Shown here: positions 22,581 to 30,903 of the stretch, piece by piece
Layout: the number at the start of each line of letters is the position of its first letter
Numbering within the stretch: the stretch's first letter is position 1
NCBI GenBank assembly: GCA_017513005.1
Contig: JAFWDM010000015.1
Coordinates: forward strand, 1-37,565
DNA: 37,565 bases
Source of the DNA: Lachnospiraceae bacterium
Lineage (GTDB): Bacteria > Bacillota > Clostridia > Lachnospirales > Lachnospiraceae
Direction of reading: 5' to 3'
Notes under the pieces: model-generated
Told to the model about the DNA's origin: nothing
Database searches by the model: none
Seen by the model: only the letters and a program-made list of their open reading frames with translations
Position numbers and translations under genes: made by a program

Positions 22581-23582
22581 CTATCCCCGGAACCGATACC
22601 CCACGCCGCGGACTGTCTCGATCCGCCGGCCTTCCTCTCCGAGTTTCGTCCTCACCTTCCGGATATGCACGTCCAGCGTCCGGTTTTCCGGCTCTGTTCC
22701 CAGATCCCAGATCCTGTCCATGAGCACCTCCCGTGTGAGCACGATCCCTTCGTTGCGCGCAAGGAGCAGGAGCAGCAGGTATTCCTTTTTGGTCAGCGCC
22801 ACCGGCTGCTCTCCCACAAAGACCTCGTACCGCGCCGGGAAGATCTGCAGGTCTCCGAAATGCAGTTTCTCAGGCGTCTTTCCCACCTTTCCGCTTTCGT
22901 TGCGGAGGGCACTTTCACTGCGGAGAGTTTCTTCATTCCGGAGGGGGCTTTCACTGCGGCGGGTGCCTCCACTGCGGAAGGTTCCTTCATTCCGGCGGGT
23001 GCCTTCACTGCGGTTGGTGCCTTCACTGTGGAGGGCGCCTTCACTGCGGAGGGCGCCTTCACTCCGGCGGACACTGCCGGCCCCGGACCGATCCGTCTGC
23101 AGCGTCTCTGTGGGGGGATTTGCTCCGGAAACTGCCCGCGGATCTGTGGCGGGATCCTCCGGACCGGGACTGCCCGCATGCGCTTCCGCCGCCCCGGAAA
23201 GTCCTGCCGGGCCGGACATATTGGCCCTGCGCAGGAGGGCCCGCACCCGCGCCAGCAGCTCCATCATCCCGAAGGGCTTTGTCACATAATCATCTGCACC
23301 TGCGTCGAGGCCTTCCACCCGGTCATACTCCTCCCCTCTGGCCGTGAGCATGATCACGGGGATCCGGGCCGTACATGGATCCGCACGGAGCTTTTTCAAT
23401 ATACTGATGCCGTCCTCCTCGGGCAGCATGATATCCAGCAAAAGGAGTGATGGAAGCTGCTCCTCCATAGCGGCATAAAAAGCAGAGGGGGCAGCAAATC
23501 CGGCTGCCGCAACCCCCTGACTTTCCAGCGCGTAAGTGACCAGCTTTCGAATGCTGTCGTCGTCTTCAAGAATATAGATCAT
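22581..23582 (-). CDS. PhoB/OmpR-family response regulator with expanded repetitive linker
   Basis: DNA-binding regulator, probably of phosphate genes given the divergent Na/Pi symporter and PHO-box-like hexamers. The receiver domain (1-120) has acidic D7/D8, phospho-acceptor D50, T80 and K102. The winged-helix effector domain (about 238-333) has the OmpR signature LTKKEYLLLLLLARNEG, REVLMDRIWD, and VRGVGYRF. The linker is about 115 residues instead of about 10-20. Residues 172-230 are ten tandem six-residue units of RSEGAL type. The start at 23582 (MIYILEDDDS) is set by GAGG 8 bases upstream. A 45-residue extension upstream is rejected. Confidence 0.93.
   Translation of the reverse strand: MIYILEDDDSIRKLVTYALESQGVAAAGFAAPSAFYAAMEEQLPSLLLLDIMLPEEDGISILKKLRADPCTARIPVIMLTARGEEYDRVEGLDAGADDYVTKPFGMMELLARVRALLRRANMSGPAGLSGAAEAHAGSPGPEDPATDPRAVSGANPPTETLQTDRSGAGSVRRSEGALRSEGALHSEGTNRSEGTRRNEGTFRSGGTRRSESPLRNEETLRSESALRNESGKVGKTPEKLHFGDLQIFPARYEVFVGEQPVALTKKEYLLLLLLARNEGIVLTREVLMDRIWDLGTEPENRTLDVHIRKVRTKLGEEGRRIETVRGVGYRFRG
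22893..23069 (-). repeat. 18-bp in-frame minisatellite, ten copies, in the response-regulator linker
   Basis: Successive six-residue units read RRSEGA, LRSEGA, LHSEGT, NRSEGT, RRNEGT, FRSGGT, RRSESP, LRNEET, LRSESA and LRNES. They share the DNA core TCACTGCGGAGGG-like on the plus strand with base changes that mostly keep the S/N-E pair. Confidence 0.95.
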
Positions 23583-23716
23583 AAAGCTGTCCTCGACCAT
23601 TTCTGTGCGTTTTTCCGAAACACCATGTGCTTTGCCGTTACAGCAATGCGAAGCTTTGCTTCCTCCCCCGGCAGGGCGTGAATGATTTGTCTGCCTGCTC
23701 ATCCCGGGTATCCACA

Positions 23717-23722
23717 ATTATA
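23717..23722 (-). promoter_or_regulatory. -10 element candidate for the regulator-mutase-kinase operon
   Basis: TATAAT on the minus strand at 23717-23722, with only a weak -35 (TTTATC at 23740-23745, 17-base spacer). The start would be near 23710, giving a 128-base leader. The weak -35 is typical of activator-dependent promoters. Confidence 0.4.
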
Positions 23723-23858
23723 CCGTAGGTCCGAAAGAAGATAAAGGAATTATAGGCGGAAGCAAACAAAGCGGCAGCGATCCGGGTTTTGTATGTGCGC
23801 TCAGGGGGACGTATACACTTTCGGAAAAAGCCTGTCCGGCAGCGGCGTCCGCCTGTAA

Positions 23859-23947
23859 TTAACATAAATTTAACATTCGCCTGCGGGATTTGTTTACATT
23901 TCCGTAACATGCATAAAGAGTATCTGTTTACATTCGGGCCTTATGAT
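23859..23947 (+). promoter_or_regulatory. PHO-box-like hexamer series and promoter of the Na/Pi symporter
   Basis: TTAACA-like hexamers start at 23859 (TTAACA), 23870 (TTAACA), 23893 (TTTACA), 23904 (GTAACA) and 23927 (TTTACA), so spacings are 11, 23, 11 and 23 bases. This 11-bp phasing is the hallmark of PhoB/PhoP binding sites. TATGAT (23942-23947) about 10 bases after the last hexamer could be the -10. Nothing else coding is seen in 23583-24001. Confidence 0.65.
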
Positions 23948-24001
23948 ATTCTGGTAAAAATATGGCATGTTCTTTGCTGCTGCAGAGAGAAAGGAGCCGC
24001 T

Positions 24002-25822
24002 TTGAGTATCACAGAAGTCATAGCCCTCTTCTCCGGCGTCGCCCTTTTTATGTTCGGCATGTCGCTGATGGGAGACGGGCTCAAAAAGCTGTCCGGTGAT
24101 AAACTGGAACCCATCCTCTACAAACTGTCAGGCACTCCGCTGAAGGGGGTCCTCCTGGGAACGGGGGTCACTGCCGTGATCCAGTCCTCCTCGGCGACGG
24201 CCGTCATGATCGTCGGTTTTGTCAGCGCCGGCATGATGAAGGTCTCACAGGGGACCAGCGTCATCCTGGGCGCGATCCTGGGCACCAGCATCACAGGCTG
24301 GGTCATCTGCCTCAGTTACATCGAATCCGCAGGCGGCATCGCCGCCCTGCTCTCCACAGCGACCCTCACCGGTGTGGTCGCCGTCATCGGCATCCTGATG
24401 CGGATGGTCTCCAAAAAACAGTCCACCCGCTACGTCGGTGATATCCTGATGGGTTTTGTCGTGCTGATGGTCGGCATGAGCACCATGAGCGGGTCTGTGC
24501 GCGGGCTCGGAAACCAGCCCTGGTTCACCGACATTCTGACCTCCATGTCCAATCCGATCCTGGGCATTATCGTCGGTATTGTCTTCACTGCCATTCTGCA
24601 GTCCGCTTCCGCCGCCGTCGGTATCATCCAGGCCCTCTCCGTGACCGGCGCCATGCGGTTCGGGGAAGCCTTCCCCCTGCTTTTGGGCATCTCCATCGGC
24701 GCATCCGCACCGGTCCTGCTCACGGCCGTGGGAGCAAACACGGACGGCAAGCGCGTCTCTTTGGTCTATCCGATCGCTACCAGCATCGGGACCCTGGTCA
24801 CTGCCTCCCTCTTTTATATCCTGAACGGGATCCTTCATTTTCCTTTCCTGGATACCGTCATGAATCCCTTCTCGATGGCGGCTGTCAACACCTTCATCCG
24901 CCTGTTTATGACCATCCTTCTTTTCCCCTTTCTGGACGTCATCAATGGAGCCGTACACGCACTCGTACCCTCGAAGCCTGAGGACGAGGCGATCCCGGTC
25001 GTGCAGCTGGAGGAGATCCTGCTCAAGCACCCCGCCATGGCGCTAGAGCAGTGCCGCATCACCATGAACGACATGGCCTCCCTCACACAAAAGGGTGTGA
25101 ATCTCGCCCTCGACATGGTGCGCCATCTGGACGTCAACCATGTGGACGAGGTGAAAAAGCTGGAGCAGGCTGTGGACGACTACGAGGACGCCCTGGGTAC
25201 CTACCTGGTCCAGCTGACCGGACGTGAGCTGACCGAGGAACAGAAGGAATCCGTATCCAGATACCTGCACACGATCGCCGACCTGGAGCTCATCTCCGAC
25301 CAGGCTCTCGTCATCGCCATCGGCGCCTATGAAGCCCACGAAAAATTCGGTCACTTCTCCGGAAACGCCGGTCACGAGCTCGAGGTCATGGCCTCCGCCG
25401 TGGAGAAGGCCACTGCGCTCGCCGTGCGGGCTTTTACACAGAACGACCTGACTGTCGCGGAACAGATCGAGCCTCTGGAGGAGCTGATCGACAACCTCTG
25501 CGACACCATGAAGCTCAACCACGTCGACCGGCTGCAAAAACAGATCTGCACCATCTCCCAGGGCTTTGTCTTCAATGACATCATCACCGCCTGCGAGCGT
25601 GTCTCCGACCACTGCTCCAATATCGCGGTAGCGATGATCGTCCTGGGCCACGACACACTGGATATGCACGAATATCTCACAAACCTGCGCGAGGAACGCA
25701 ACGCGACCTACCAGCACTACTACGAGCAGTACAAAAAAGAGTTTGCCATCGACCTCTCCTCCTCCCAGGACATGGCAGCGGCCCCCTTCGTGCCCTCCTC
25801 CGAATCTTTCAGCCCGGTATAA
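24002..25822 (+). CDS. nptA: Na/Pi cotransporter family protein with C-terminal PhoU domain
   Basis: Sodium-driven phosphate uptake or export at the membrane. The N-terminal half (1-320) has two Na_Pi_cotrans repeats with the signatures QSSSATA (61-67) and QSASAA (200-205) and GTSITG. The C-terminal half (about 345-600) is a soluble PhoU-like helical domain. The TTG at 24002 is taken as start because AAAGGAG is 5 bases upstream and the first membrane helix then begins properly (SITEVIALFSG). The frame is open back to 23789, but that part overlaps the PHO-box-like sites. With TTG the protein has 606 residues, normal for the family. Divergent from the PhoB/PhoR-like operon. Confidence 0.92.
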   Translation: MSITEVIALFSGVALFMFGMSLMGDGLKKLSGDKLEPILYKLSGTPLKGVLLGTGVTAVIQSSSATAVMIVGFVSAGMMKVSQGTSVILGAILGTSITGWVICLSYIESAGGIAALLSTATLTGVVAVIGILMRMVSKKQSTRYVGDILMGFVVLMVGMSTMSGSVRGLGNQPWFTDILTSMSNPILGIIVGIVFTAILQSASAAVGIIQALSVTGAMRFGEAFPLLLGISIGASAPVLLTAVGANTDGKRVSLVYPIATSIGTLVTASLFYILNGILHFPFLDTVMNPFSMAAVNTFIRLFMTILLFPFLDVINGAVHALVPSKPEDEAIPVVQLEEILLKHPAMALEQCRITMNDMASLTQKGVNLALDMVRHLDVNHVDEVKKLEQAVDDYEDALGTYLVQLTGRELTEEQKESVSRYLHTIADLELISDQALVIAIGAYEAHEKFGHFSGNAGHELEVMASAVEKATALAVRAFTQNDLTVAEQIEPLEELIDNLCDTMKLNHVDRLQKQICTISQGFVFNDIITACERVSDHCSNIAVAMIVLGHDTLDMHEYLTNLREERNATYQHYYEQYKKEFAIDLSSSQDMAAAPFVPSSESFSPV

Positions 25823-26008
25823 GGGAGGCGGCGGGATTTCCATTTGTCTTTTCCCCCCGCATCAGTTACAATGTCCGGTATTGAAAAGACACTGGCGCGT
25901 TCTCGTGACTTCAGTCAGGTGAGGATCCGCATCCGACAAGGATCCGCGCTGATACACATCGACCCGCACTGACGCGCTTCCATGATTCATTGAGACCGTG
26001 AGACCGCA

Positions 26009-27541
26009 ATGGCAATTCCCGTAAAACTCCCGGTGTTTGAAGGTCCGCTGGACCTGCTGATGCACCTGATCGAAAAAAACAAAATCGATATCTACGACAT
26101 CCCGATCGCGGAGATCACTGACCAGTACCTGGATTATGTCCGGCAGATGGACCGCGAAGACATGGACGTCACGAGCGAGTTTCTCGTCATGGCGGCAACG
26201 CTCCTCGACATCAAGAGCCGCATGCTGCTGCCGCGCGAAAAAGACGAGGAGACAGGCGAGGAAGAAGGCGATCCCAGGGAGGAACTGGTCAGGCGCCTTC
26301 TGGAATACAAAAAGTACAGGTACCTCTCCGAAGAGCTTGCTGTCCGCCGGGAACAGGCGGGCGTACGCTTTTTCCGCGAGCAGCATCTGCCGAAGGAGGT
26401 CCGAAGCTACCAGCCCCCCATCGACTACGGAGAGCTTCTGGGAAACGTGGACCTTGCCAGTCTGGAAAAGGTATTCGGAGAAGTCCTGCGCAGAAAAAAA
26501 AGCCGCCGGGACCCCATCCGCAGCGGCTTCGGAAAGATCAGACGGGACGAAGTCAATATCGATAACAAGGCACTCTATATCCGGGCCTTTCTGAAGACAC
26601 ATCCGCACACGGATTTCCGTGCCCTTCTGGAGTCCCAGGAAAGCAGGGAGGAGGTCATCGTCACTTTCCTCATCCTCCTGGAGCTGATGAAGAACCAGAA
26701 GGTACATATCGTACAGGATTCCATCGGCGGAAGGATCCTGGTGGAGGCGTCCGAGACTGCGCATGCGGAGGTTTTGCCCGAAGAACCGGGTTCCCCTGAG
26801 GCTGAACCGGTGGAAACACCACCTGAAGAATCAGATTTGTCTGCCGCCGCGTCTCCGGATACTACGCTCGAAGGACCAGGCTCAGCCGCGGCAGAATCAG
26901 CCGATAAGTCAGCCGATACTCTTTTTGCAGATACGTACACGGAAGCGGCTCCCATGGAAGAAACCAGCGGGAGCTTCCGAAACATGCAGTCCGCGCATAC
27001 TACGGGTGTCGCGCTCTCCGCTCTGCGCAGAGTAGAGGTCACTGCACCGCTTCCTCCTGCATCTGAAGAGGAAATACCGTTCCCGATCCCTGCTGTGACA
27101 GAAGCCGACGCGCCGATCCCTCCTGCCGCCCCGCAGGAGGATACTCTGCGCACAGCCGCTGCTTCGGAGAATGAGGGCACGTGCACCGAATATCCGGAGG
27201 AGGCTGAGGACACATGCACCGGATTTCCGAAGGAGGCTGAGGGCACATGCACCGGATTTCCGGAGGAGGCTGAGGACACATGCACCGGATTTCCGGAGGA
27301 GGCTGAGGGCACATGCACTGAATATCCGGAGGCTGAGGACAGATCCGACAGCGGTGCGGAAGAATACGCGCATTTTTCCGACCACCTGTGGCACGGGCGC
27401 AGCCCCCGCTGCGAAATCGCTGCTGCGTTTTCCGGGATCCACAGCACGGGTCCGGGCGGAGCCCAGCGGCGTTCTTCTTCCTGCCGGTCCCTCTGGGAAA
27501 GAAACCGGCTCTCCCGTCTCTGGGCCCGGTGCAGATACTAA
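26009..27541 (+). CDS. scpA: Segregation and condensation protein A with long repetitive C-terminal tail
   Basis: Kleisin subunit that bridges the SMC heads in chromosome segregation. Residues 1-248 are a complete ScpA: the N-terminal helical domain [47 protein letters not shown], and the C-terminal winged helix ending [19 protein letters not shown]. Normal ScpA stops near here (about 250). This one continues to 510 residues with an acidic, Pro/Ala-rich tail containing five copies of an 11-residue repeat (391-444), and ends in a basic stretch ([18 protein letters not shown]). scpB, which usually follows, is absent. The next gene is on the opposite strand. The ribosome site is weak. The tail could be frameshifted junk after the repeats, since composition changes from acidic to basic around residue 445. 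Confidence 0.88.
   Translation: MAIPVKLPVFEGPLDLLMHLIEKNKIDIYDIPIAEITDQYLDYVRQMDREDMDVTSEFLVMAATLLDIKSRMLLPREKDEETGEEEGDPREELVRRLLEYKKYRYLSEELAVRREQAGVRFFREQHLPKEVRSYQPPIDYGELLGNVDLASLEKVFGEVLRRKKSRRDPIRSGFGKIRRDEVNIDNKALYIRAFLKTHPHTDFRALLESQESREEVIVTFLILLELMKNQKVHIVQDSIGGRILVEASETAHAEVLPEEPGSPEAEPVETPPEESDLSAAASPDTTLEGPGSAAAESADKSADTLFADTYTEAAPMEETSGSFRNMQSAHTTGVALSALRRVEVTAPLPPASEEEIPFPIPAVTEADAPIPPAAPQEDTLRTAAASENEGTCTEYPEEAEDTCTGFPKEAEGTCTGFPEEAEDTCTGFPEEAEGTCTEYPEAEDRSDSGAEEYAHFSDHLWHGRSPRCEIAAAFSGIHSTGPGGAQRRSSSCRSLWERNRLSRLWARCRY
27179..27340 (+). repeat. 33-bp in-frame repeat, five copies, in the ScpA tail
   Basis: Units start at 27179, 27212, 27245, 27278 and 27311 (the last is 30 bp). 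Each encodes TCT(E/G)(Y/F)P(E/K)EAE(D/G). The single Cys per unit is unusual for a disordered tail. Confidence 0.95.
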
Positions 27542-27617
27542 GGGCCTGCCACGTAACAAGGCAGGGATATCTGCATTTTTTTCTTTCGATCGCTTTATCA
27601 AAGCGTCCTGGCGATGA

Positions 27618-27646
27618 AAAGACCTGCCGCTTCGCGGCAGGTCTTT
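27618..27646. terminator. Terminator between convergent scpA and AEC genes
   Basis: A 13-bp perfect stem pairs 27618-27630 with 27634-27646 around a TTC loop, with A and T runs at its base, so it can serve both strands. Confidence 0.75.
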
Positions 27647-27673
27647 CGTATCTGCATATTTTTTCCTTTTAAA

Positions 27674-27725
27674 GGACAGTTTTTGGGGAGACAGTCTTCT
27701 ATGGGGGCAGTCTTTTGGGGGACAG
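27674..27725 (-). repeat. 15-16 bp tandem repeat, four copies, directly after the AEC permease stop
   Basis: The core ACAGT(C)-T-rich-GGGG recurs with CAGT at 27677, 27692, 27708 and 27723 (plus coordinates; spacings 15, 16, 15). The last copy runs into the stop codon at 27726-27728. Confidence 0.85.
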
Positions 27726-28667
27726 TTATGGAAGCACAAACATCTGCGCATAGACATAGTCGATCAGCGGCATGGTGAGTACACAGAAAAACATGCCGAG
27801 CAGGTTATAGATCCCGGCGTGGACCGGATCCCGGTCATAGAGTACCGCGATCTGTGCCACATTCGATGCGGGCGGCGCCGCAACCCCCATGAAGGAGACC
27901 CGCAGAACAGGGATATATTCCGGATGCCGGGTCAGAAAACCGCTGGCATAGAGGATCCCGAGAGTAAAAAAGGGGAAAACCAGCAGACGGAGTGCCGAGA
28001 CCAGATAGCCTTTCTGAAAAGTCAATACCGTGCGCACACTGCTTCCCGCCAGCGTCATGCCGACTACAAGCATGGCGCAGGGGCCGACCATATCCGCCAT
28101 CAGCTGCATGGAGGTTCTGACCGCTCCCGGGATGGGGATCCCGGTCAGGAGCAGAAATAGTCCGATCAACAGGGCGATAATATTGGAGTTGAGCAGGATC
28201 TTTTTCCATGCGATCCGCCTGCTCCCCTCTATACAGCTGATCCCGTGTGTCCAGAACAGCAGGTTGAAGGTCAGAGGAAACGCGCTTGCATAGAACACCA
28301 TCTCCTGCCCCATTGTCATACCCACGATAGGAAGGATCAGGTTTCCGCAGTTCACATAGATGACGGAGAGCTCCTCGATCACGCCCAGAAGTCCCGCCCT
28401 GCGCAGGATTCCCGAAACCAGAATGAACCCGACCTGGACGATCTCGGAAAAAACCACGGCGAGCAGGAAACCCTTCAGCCGCTCCGGCGTCAGGTCGATC
28501 TGAAAGGCCAGTACGATCAGGCTGGGCTGGAGGACATACAGGGTCAGCTTTGCCAGCTGCTTCCTGTCGCGCTCCTCGAGGACCCCCATGCGGAGCACGA
28601 CAAACCCGACCCCCGCGATGATCATCATCGAAAGCAGTTTGCTCATCAGAATCAGACTCGTGTTCAT
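27726..28667 (-). CDS. AEC (auxin efflux carrier) family transporter
   Basis: Membrane permease of the AEC family, which in bacteria moves small carboxylates such as malate or malonate. The substrate here is unknown. The 313-residue protein has about ten hydrophobic segments in two halves. Family landmarks are YVNCGNLILPIVGMTMGQE (early half, with the conserved N-x-G-N/L-P), LNSNIIALLIGL and the C-terminal GVAAPPASNVAQIAVLY. ATG 28667 (MNTSLILMSKLL) is used, with AAGGG about nine bases upstream. The 38-residue extension upstream reads through a repeat element and is rejected. The gene is single and divergent from a small unknown gene. Confidence 0.88.
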   Translation of the reverse strand: MNTSLILMSKLLSMMIIAGVGFVVLRMGVLEERDRKQLAKLTLYVLQPSLIVLAFQIDLTPERLKGFLLAVVFSEIVQVGFILVSGILRRAGLLGVIEELSVIYVNCGNLILPIVGMTMGQEMVFYASAFPLTFNLLFWTHGISCIEGSRRIAWKKILLNSNIIALLIGLFLLLTGIPIPGAVRTSMQLMADMVGPCAMLVVGMTLAGSSVRTVLTFQKGYLVSALRLLVFPFFTLGILYASGFLTRHPEYIPVLRVSFMGVAAPPASNVAQIAVLYDRDPVHAGIYNLLGMFFCVLTMPLIDYVYAQMFVLP

Positions 28668-28695
28668 TTCATTTGCCCTTCTGCGTTTTTCAACA

Positions 28696-28711
28696 GGGGA
28701 CGGTTCTTTTT
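28696..28711 (+). repeat. Second copy of the GGGGACGGTTCTTTTT element
   Basis: Identical over 16 bases to 17395-17410 and similar beyond (GACACCCC here, GTCACCCC there). Both copies are intergenic. Here its last bases supply a TTGACA used below. Confidence 0.85.
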
Positions 28712-28739
28712 GACACCCCTGCCGGAAATATGTCATTAT
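28710..28739 (+). promoter_or_regulatory. Promoter candidate for the 99-residue gene
   Basis: TTGACA (28710-28715), an 18-base spacer and CATTAT (28734-28739) with an extended TG at 28731-28732. The -35 overlaps the repeated element. Confidence 0.45.
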
Positions 28740-28803
28740 TAAAAAACAAAAAAACCCCTGCATCGAAGAAAAATTTTTCAAAGAAGAAAGGAATCTTTAA
28801 ACC

Positions 28804-29103
28804 ATGGCAAAAAAACTGAAGGAAAAAGGTCCCTCCGGCAGTTTCTCCCACCCCGATTACGACGCTGCCGTCCTGCACTGTTTTCTGGAAAAACAGCTTC
28901 AGCTGTTTCCGGAGGAAGTCGCCTCCACAGAGGAAGAAGCGGCGGATTTTCTGGAAATGTGCTTTGCCGTTGTCGCAAAATCCAAAAAGGAAGTGCGCAG
29001 CTACTTTGAAGAAGCCGGAACGGATATAGAAGGGGAGGATCTTTTCTCTGCCGCCGAAGTGTTTCCTGTCGGTGACGGGAGATATCTCATCGTGGAAGGG
29101 TGA
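28804..29103 (+). CDS. Small acidic protein of unknown function
   Basis: A 99-residue soluble protein without signal peptide or membrane segment, unrecognised as a family. It starts MAKKLKEKGPSGSFSHPDYD and is rich in Glu in the middle (PEEVASTEEEAADFLE), with two Cys (26 and 53), and ends GDGRYLIVEG. The pattern suggests helices at about 20-34 and 42-70 and a short beta end. AAAGGAA lies about 12 bases before the ATG, and a promoter candidate sits at 28710-28739. Codon usage and GC match neighbours, so it is probably a real gene. It is convergent with cdd with a 55-base gap. Confidence 0.7.
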   Translation: MAKKLKEKGPSGSFSHPDYDAAVLHCFLEKQLQLFPEEVASTEEEAADFLEMCFAVVAKSKKEVRSYFEEAGTDIEGEDLFSAAEVFPVGDGRYLIVEG

Positions 29104-29158
29104 AAAGTGGCAGCACACTGCCTGGTCTGACGGTGTGGCCAGGCCCCCGGGCCGTGGA

Positions 29159-29593
29159 TCACGGCACCGACAGATTATCCGGCCCGAAGCTCTGCGGGAG
29201 CAGTTCCTGCAGGGTATAAATATCATAGTGCTCCGGGTCCGTGGCCAGGATGACCCGGAATGCCGCAGGGTCACAGAACTCCCGCAGGACCTGGCGGCAT
29301 ACACCGCAGGGCGCGGAATAGGAGGTCGGAACTTCCTCCTTCCCGCCTACGACACAGATCGCCTCGAATTCCCGGACCCCTTCGCTGACCGCTTTGCCGA
29401 CTGCGGTCCGCTCTGCGCAGAGGGTAGGGGAATAGGCCGCATTTTCCACGTTGCAGCCCGTGTAGACCTGCCCGTCTCCTGCCAGGAGCGCCGCCCCGAC
29501 CCTGTACCCGGAATAGGGGGCATAGGAATACTGTCTCTGCGCTGCAGCGATTTCGATCAATTCTCTGACAAGCTTCTTATCTGTCAAATCCAT
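29159..29593 (-). CDS. cdd: Cytidine deaminase
   Basis: Converts cytidine and deoxycytidine to uridine forms for salvage. The zinc site is complete: C59-A-E61 in TLCAERTA and C96-G-V-C99 in APCGVCRQ, with E61 as proton shuttle. The substrate motif YAPYSGYRVGAAL (24-36) and GCNVENAAY are present. 144 residues fits the homotetrameric class. ATG 29593 has AGGAG six bases upstream. The 17-residue extension to 29644 encodes the hairpin and is rejected. The gene follows udp by 78 bases and together they degrade cytidine to uracil and ribose-1-phosphate. Confidence 0.95.
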   Translation of the reverse strand: MDLTDKKLVRELIEIAAAQRQYSYAPYSGYRVGAALLAGDGQVYTGCNVENAAYSPTLCAERTAVGKAVSEGVREFEAICVVGGKEEVPTSYSAPCGVCRQVLREFCDPAAFRVILATDPEHYDIYTLQELLPQSFGPDNLSVP

Positions 29594-29618
29594 CTCCGGC
29601 TCCTTTTTTCTCCGGCAC

Positions 29619-29642
29619 GCAGGACTCGCGGGCGAGTCCTGC
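29619..29642 (-). other. Perfect hairpin between udp and cdd
   Basis: GCAGGACTCGC (29619-29629) pairs with GCGAGTCCTGC (29632-29642), 11 bp with a 2-base centre, about 12 bases from the cdd ribosome site. No U-tract of its own, so it is more likely an RNA stability element than a terminator. Confidence 0.75.
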
Positions 29643-29671
29643 ATCTTCGTCGCACAGGTCCCCGGTTTCAG

Positions 29672-30487
29672 TCACGGGATACGCACACCGGATCCGCAGG
29701 CGGATGCAGACTTTTTACGGTCCTCCCGGATCAGGCGGCGAACCGCCTCGACAGCGACCCGGATCGTCTGGTCCGTGTCGTGAACGACCGGATTGTCCAG
29801 GCCGAGTTTTTCCCGCTCCTGGTTCGCCACAACGAGCAGGCAGGTGCCCGCCCGTGCACCGAGCTTTGCGGCGACGATAAACAGGGCGGCGGACTCCATC
29901 TCGGAAGCCAGACACCCCATCCTCTTCCATGCCTCCCATTTTTGAATCAGTTCATATCCCGCCGGCATCATTTCCGGCTCGTGCTGCCCGAAAAAGGAGT
30001 CCTTGCACTGCACGACACCGGTGTGATGCGCAAATCCCAGCTCCTCAGCCGCGGAAGTCAGGGCATTGACCACCTGGACAGAAGCAACCGCCGGATATTC
30101 AATCGGGGCATACTCCCTGCTGGTCCCCTCCATGCGGACCGCGCCGGACGCCACGATGATGTCCCCGCTCTTTACTTCCGGCTGCATACCGCCGCAGGTG
30201 CCCACCCGTACGAAGGTATCCGCTCCGCACAGATGCAGCTCCTCCATAGCGATCGCTGTGGAAGGGCCGCCGATCCCGGTAGAGGTGACGCTTACCTTTT
30301 CGCCCTCCAGCAGACCTGTGTATGTCACATATTCCCTGCTGTCGGCGATCAGCGCAGGATCTTCCAGGTACCGGGCGATCCCGGCGCAGCGCTTCGGATC
30401 TCCGGGCATCAGCACATACCGACCCACGTCGCCCTTCCCAACCTGTGTATGGTACTGTTTTGAAGCATCTTCAGAGTAAATTTTCAT
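29672..30487 (-). CDS. udp: Uridine phosphorylase
   Basis: Cleaves uridine to uracil and ribose-1-phosphate. Phosphate and ribose sites of the NP-I family are visible: VLMPGDPKR (25-33), [17 protein letters not shown] (68-84), RVGTCGG (93-99) and EMESAALF (192-199 region). The [13 protein letters not shown] stretch places it with uridine rather than purine phosphorylases. 271 residues includes a short extra Ser/Lys tail. The ATG at 30487 has AGGG about nine bases upstream. It is first in the udp-cdd unit. A -10 candidate (TATAAT at 30608-30613 on the minus strand) has no good -35. Confidence 0.92.
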   Translation of the reverse strand: MKIYSEDASKQYHTQVGKGDVGRYVLMPGDPKRCAGIARYLEDPALIADSREYVTYTGLLEGEKVSVTSTGIGGPSTAIAMEELHLCGADTFVRVGTCGGMQPEVKSGDIIVASGAVRMEGTSREYAPIEYPAVASVQVVNALTSAAEELGFAHHTGVVQCKDSFFGQHEPEMMPAGYELIQKWEAWKRMGCLASEMESAALFIVAAKLGARAGTCLLVVANQEREKLGLDNPVVHDTDQTIRVAVEAVRRLIREDRKKSASACGSGVRIP

Positions 30488-30812
30488 TTTTCTTTTCCCT
30501 GTGCGACTCTATGAGAATAAATTTATGAACAGTTTTATGCGCAAATCCATGCACAATTTATAAGCAATAATGACAGGCTGTTTTCAGCCGGACACGGAAG
30601 CAGGTTTATTATACACCCGTTTAAAGATTCAGGCACCTGTCTTCCTTTTACAGGTACTGTAACAGCGGACGCAGTGTTACAGTACAGATCCACCTGAAAC
30701 CTCGAGGTGTTTTTCGCGGCTTTTTCGCGAAAAACCCGAGTGAAACGGCGCGAACACACTTGCCTGCAAGTGTGTTGCGCACAGCAAAGCGTATTGGAAT
30801 CGCCGCGCGCAA

Positions 30813-30854
30813 CGTTACATGTTCACGCCCTCGATAGGGCGTGAACATGTAACG
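30813..30854. promoter_or_regulatory. 19-bp perfect palindrome just upstream of the livJ promoter
   Basis: 30813-30831 pairs perfectly with 30836-30854 around CGAT. It ends 20 bases before the -35 box. Its core CACGCCC-N6-GGGCGTG is repeated, with N5, at 32834-32852 before livH. It could be a regulator site or a terminator-like hairpin without U-tract. Confidence 0.75.
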
Positions 30855-30874
30855 ACGCAGTGGCAACAACCCTG

Positions 30875-30903
30875 TTGAAAAGAACAGCCTTTCGCATTAT
30901 AAT
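30875..30903 (+). promoter_or_regulatory. Sigma-A promoter of livJ
   Basis: TTGAAA (30875-30880), a 17-base spacer, TATAAT (30898-30903). The start would be near 30910, giving a 287-base leader that contains the right inverted arm. No riboswitch or T-box signature was recognised in it. Confidence 0.75.

Noticed and set aside
23789..24001. N-terminal extension of the Na/Pi symporter
   Set aside because: It covers the PHO-box-like hexamers and likely promoter. The TTG at 24002 has an AAAGGAG site and fits the family start.
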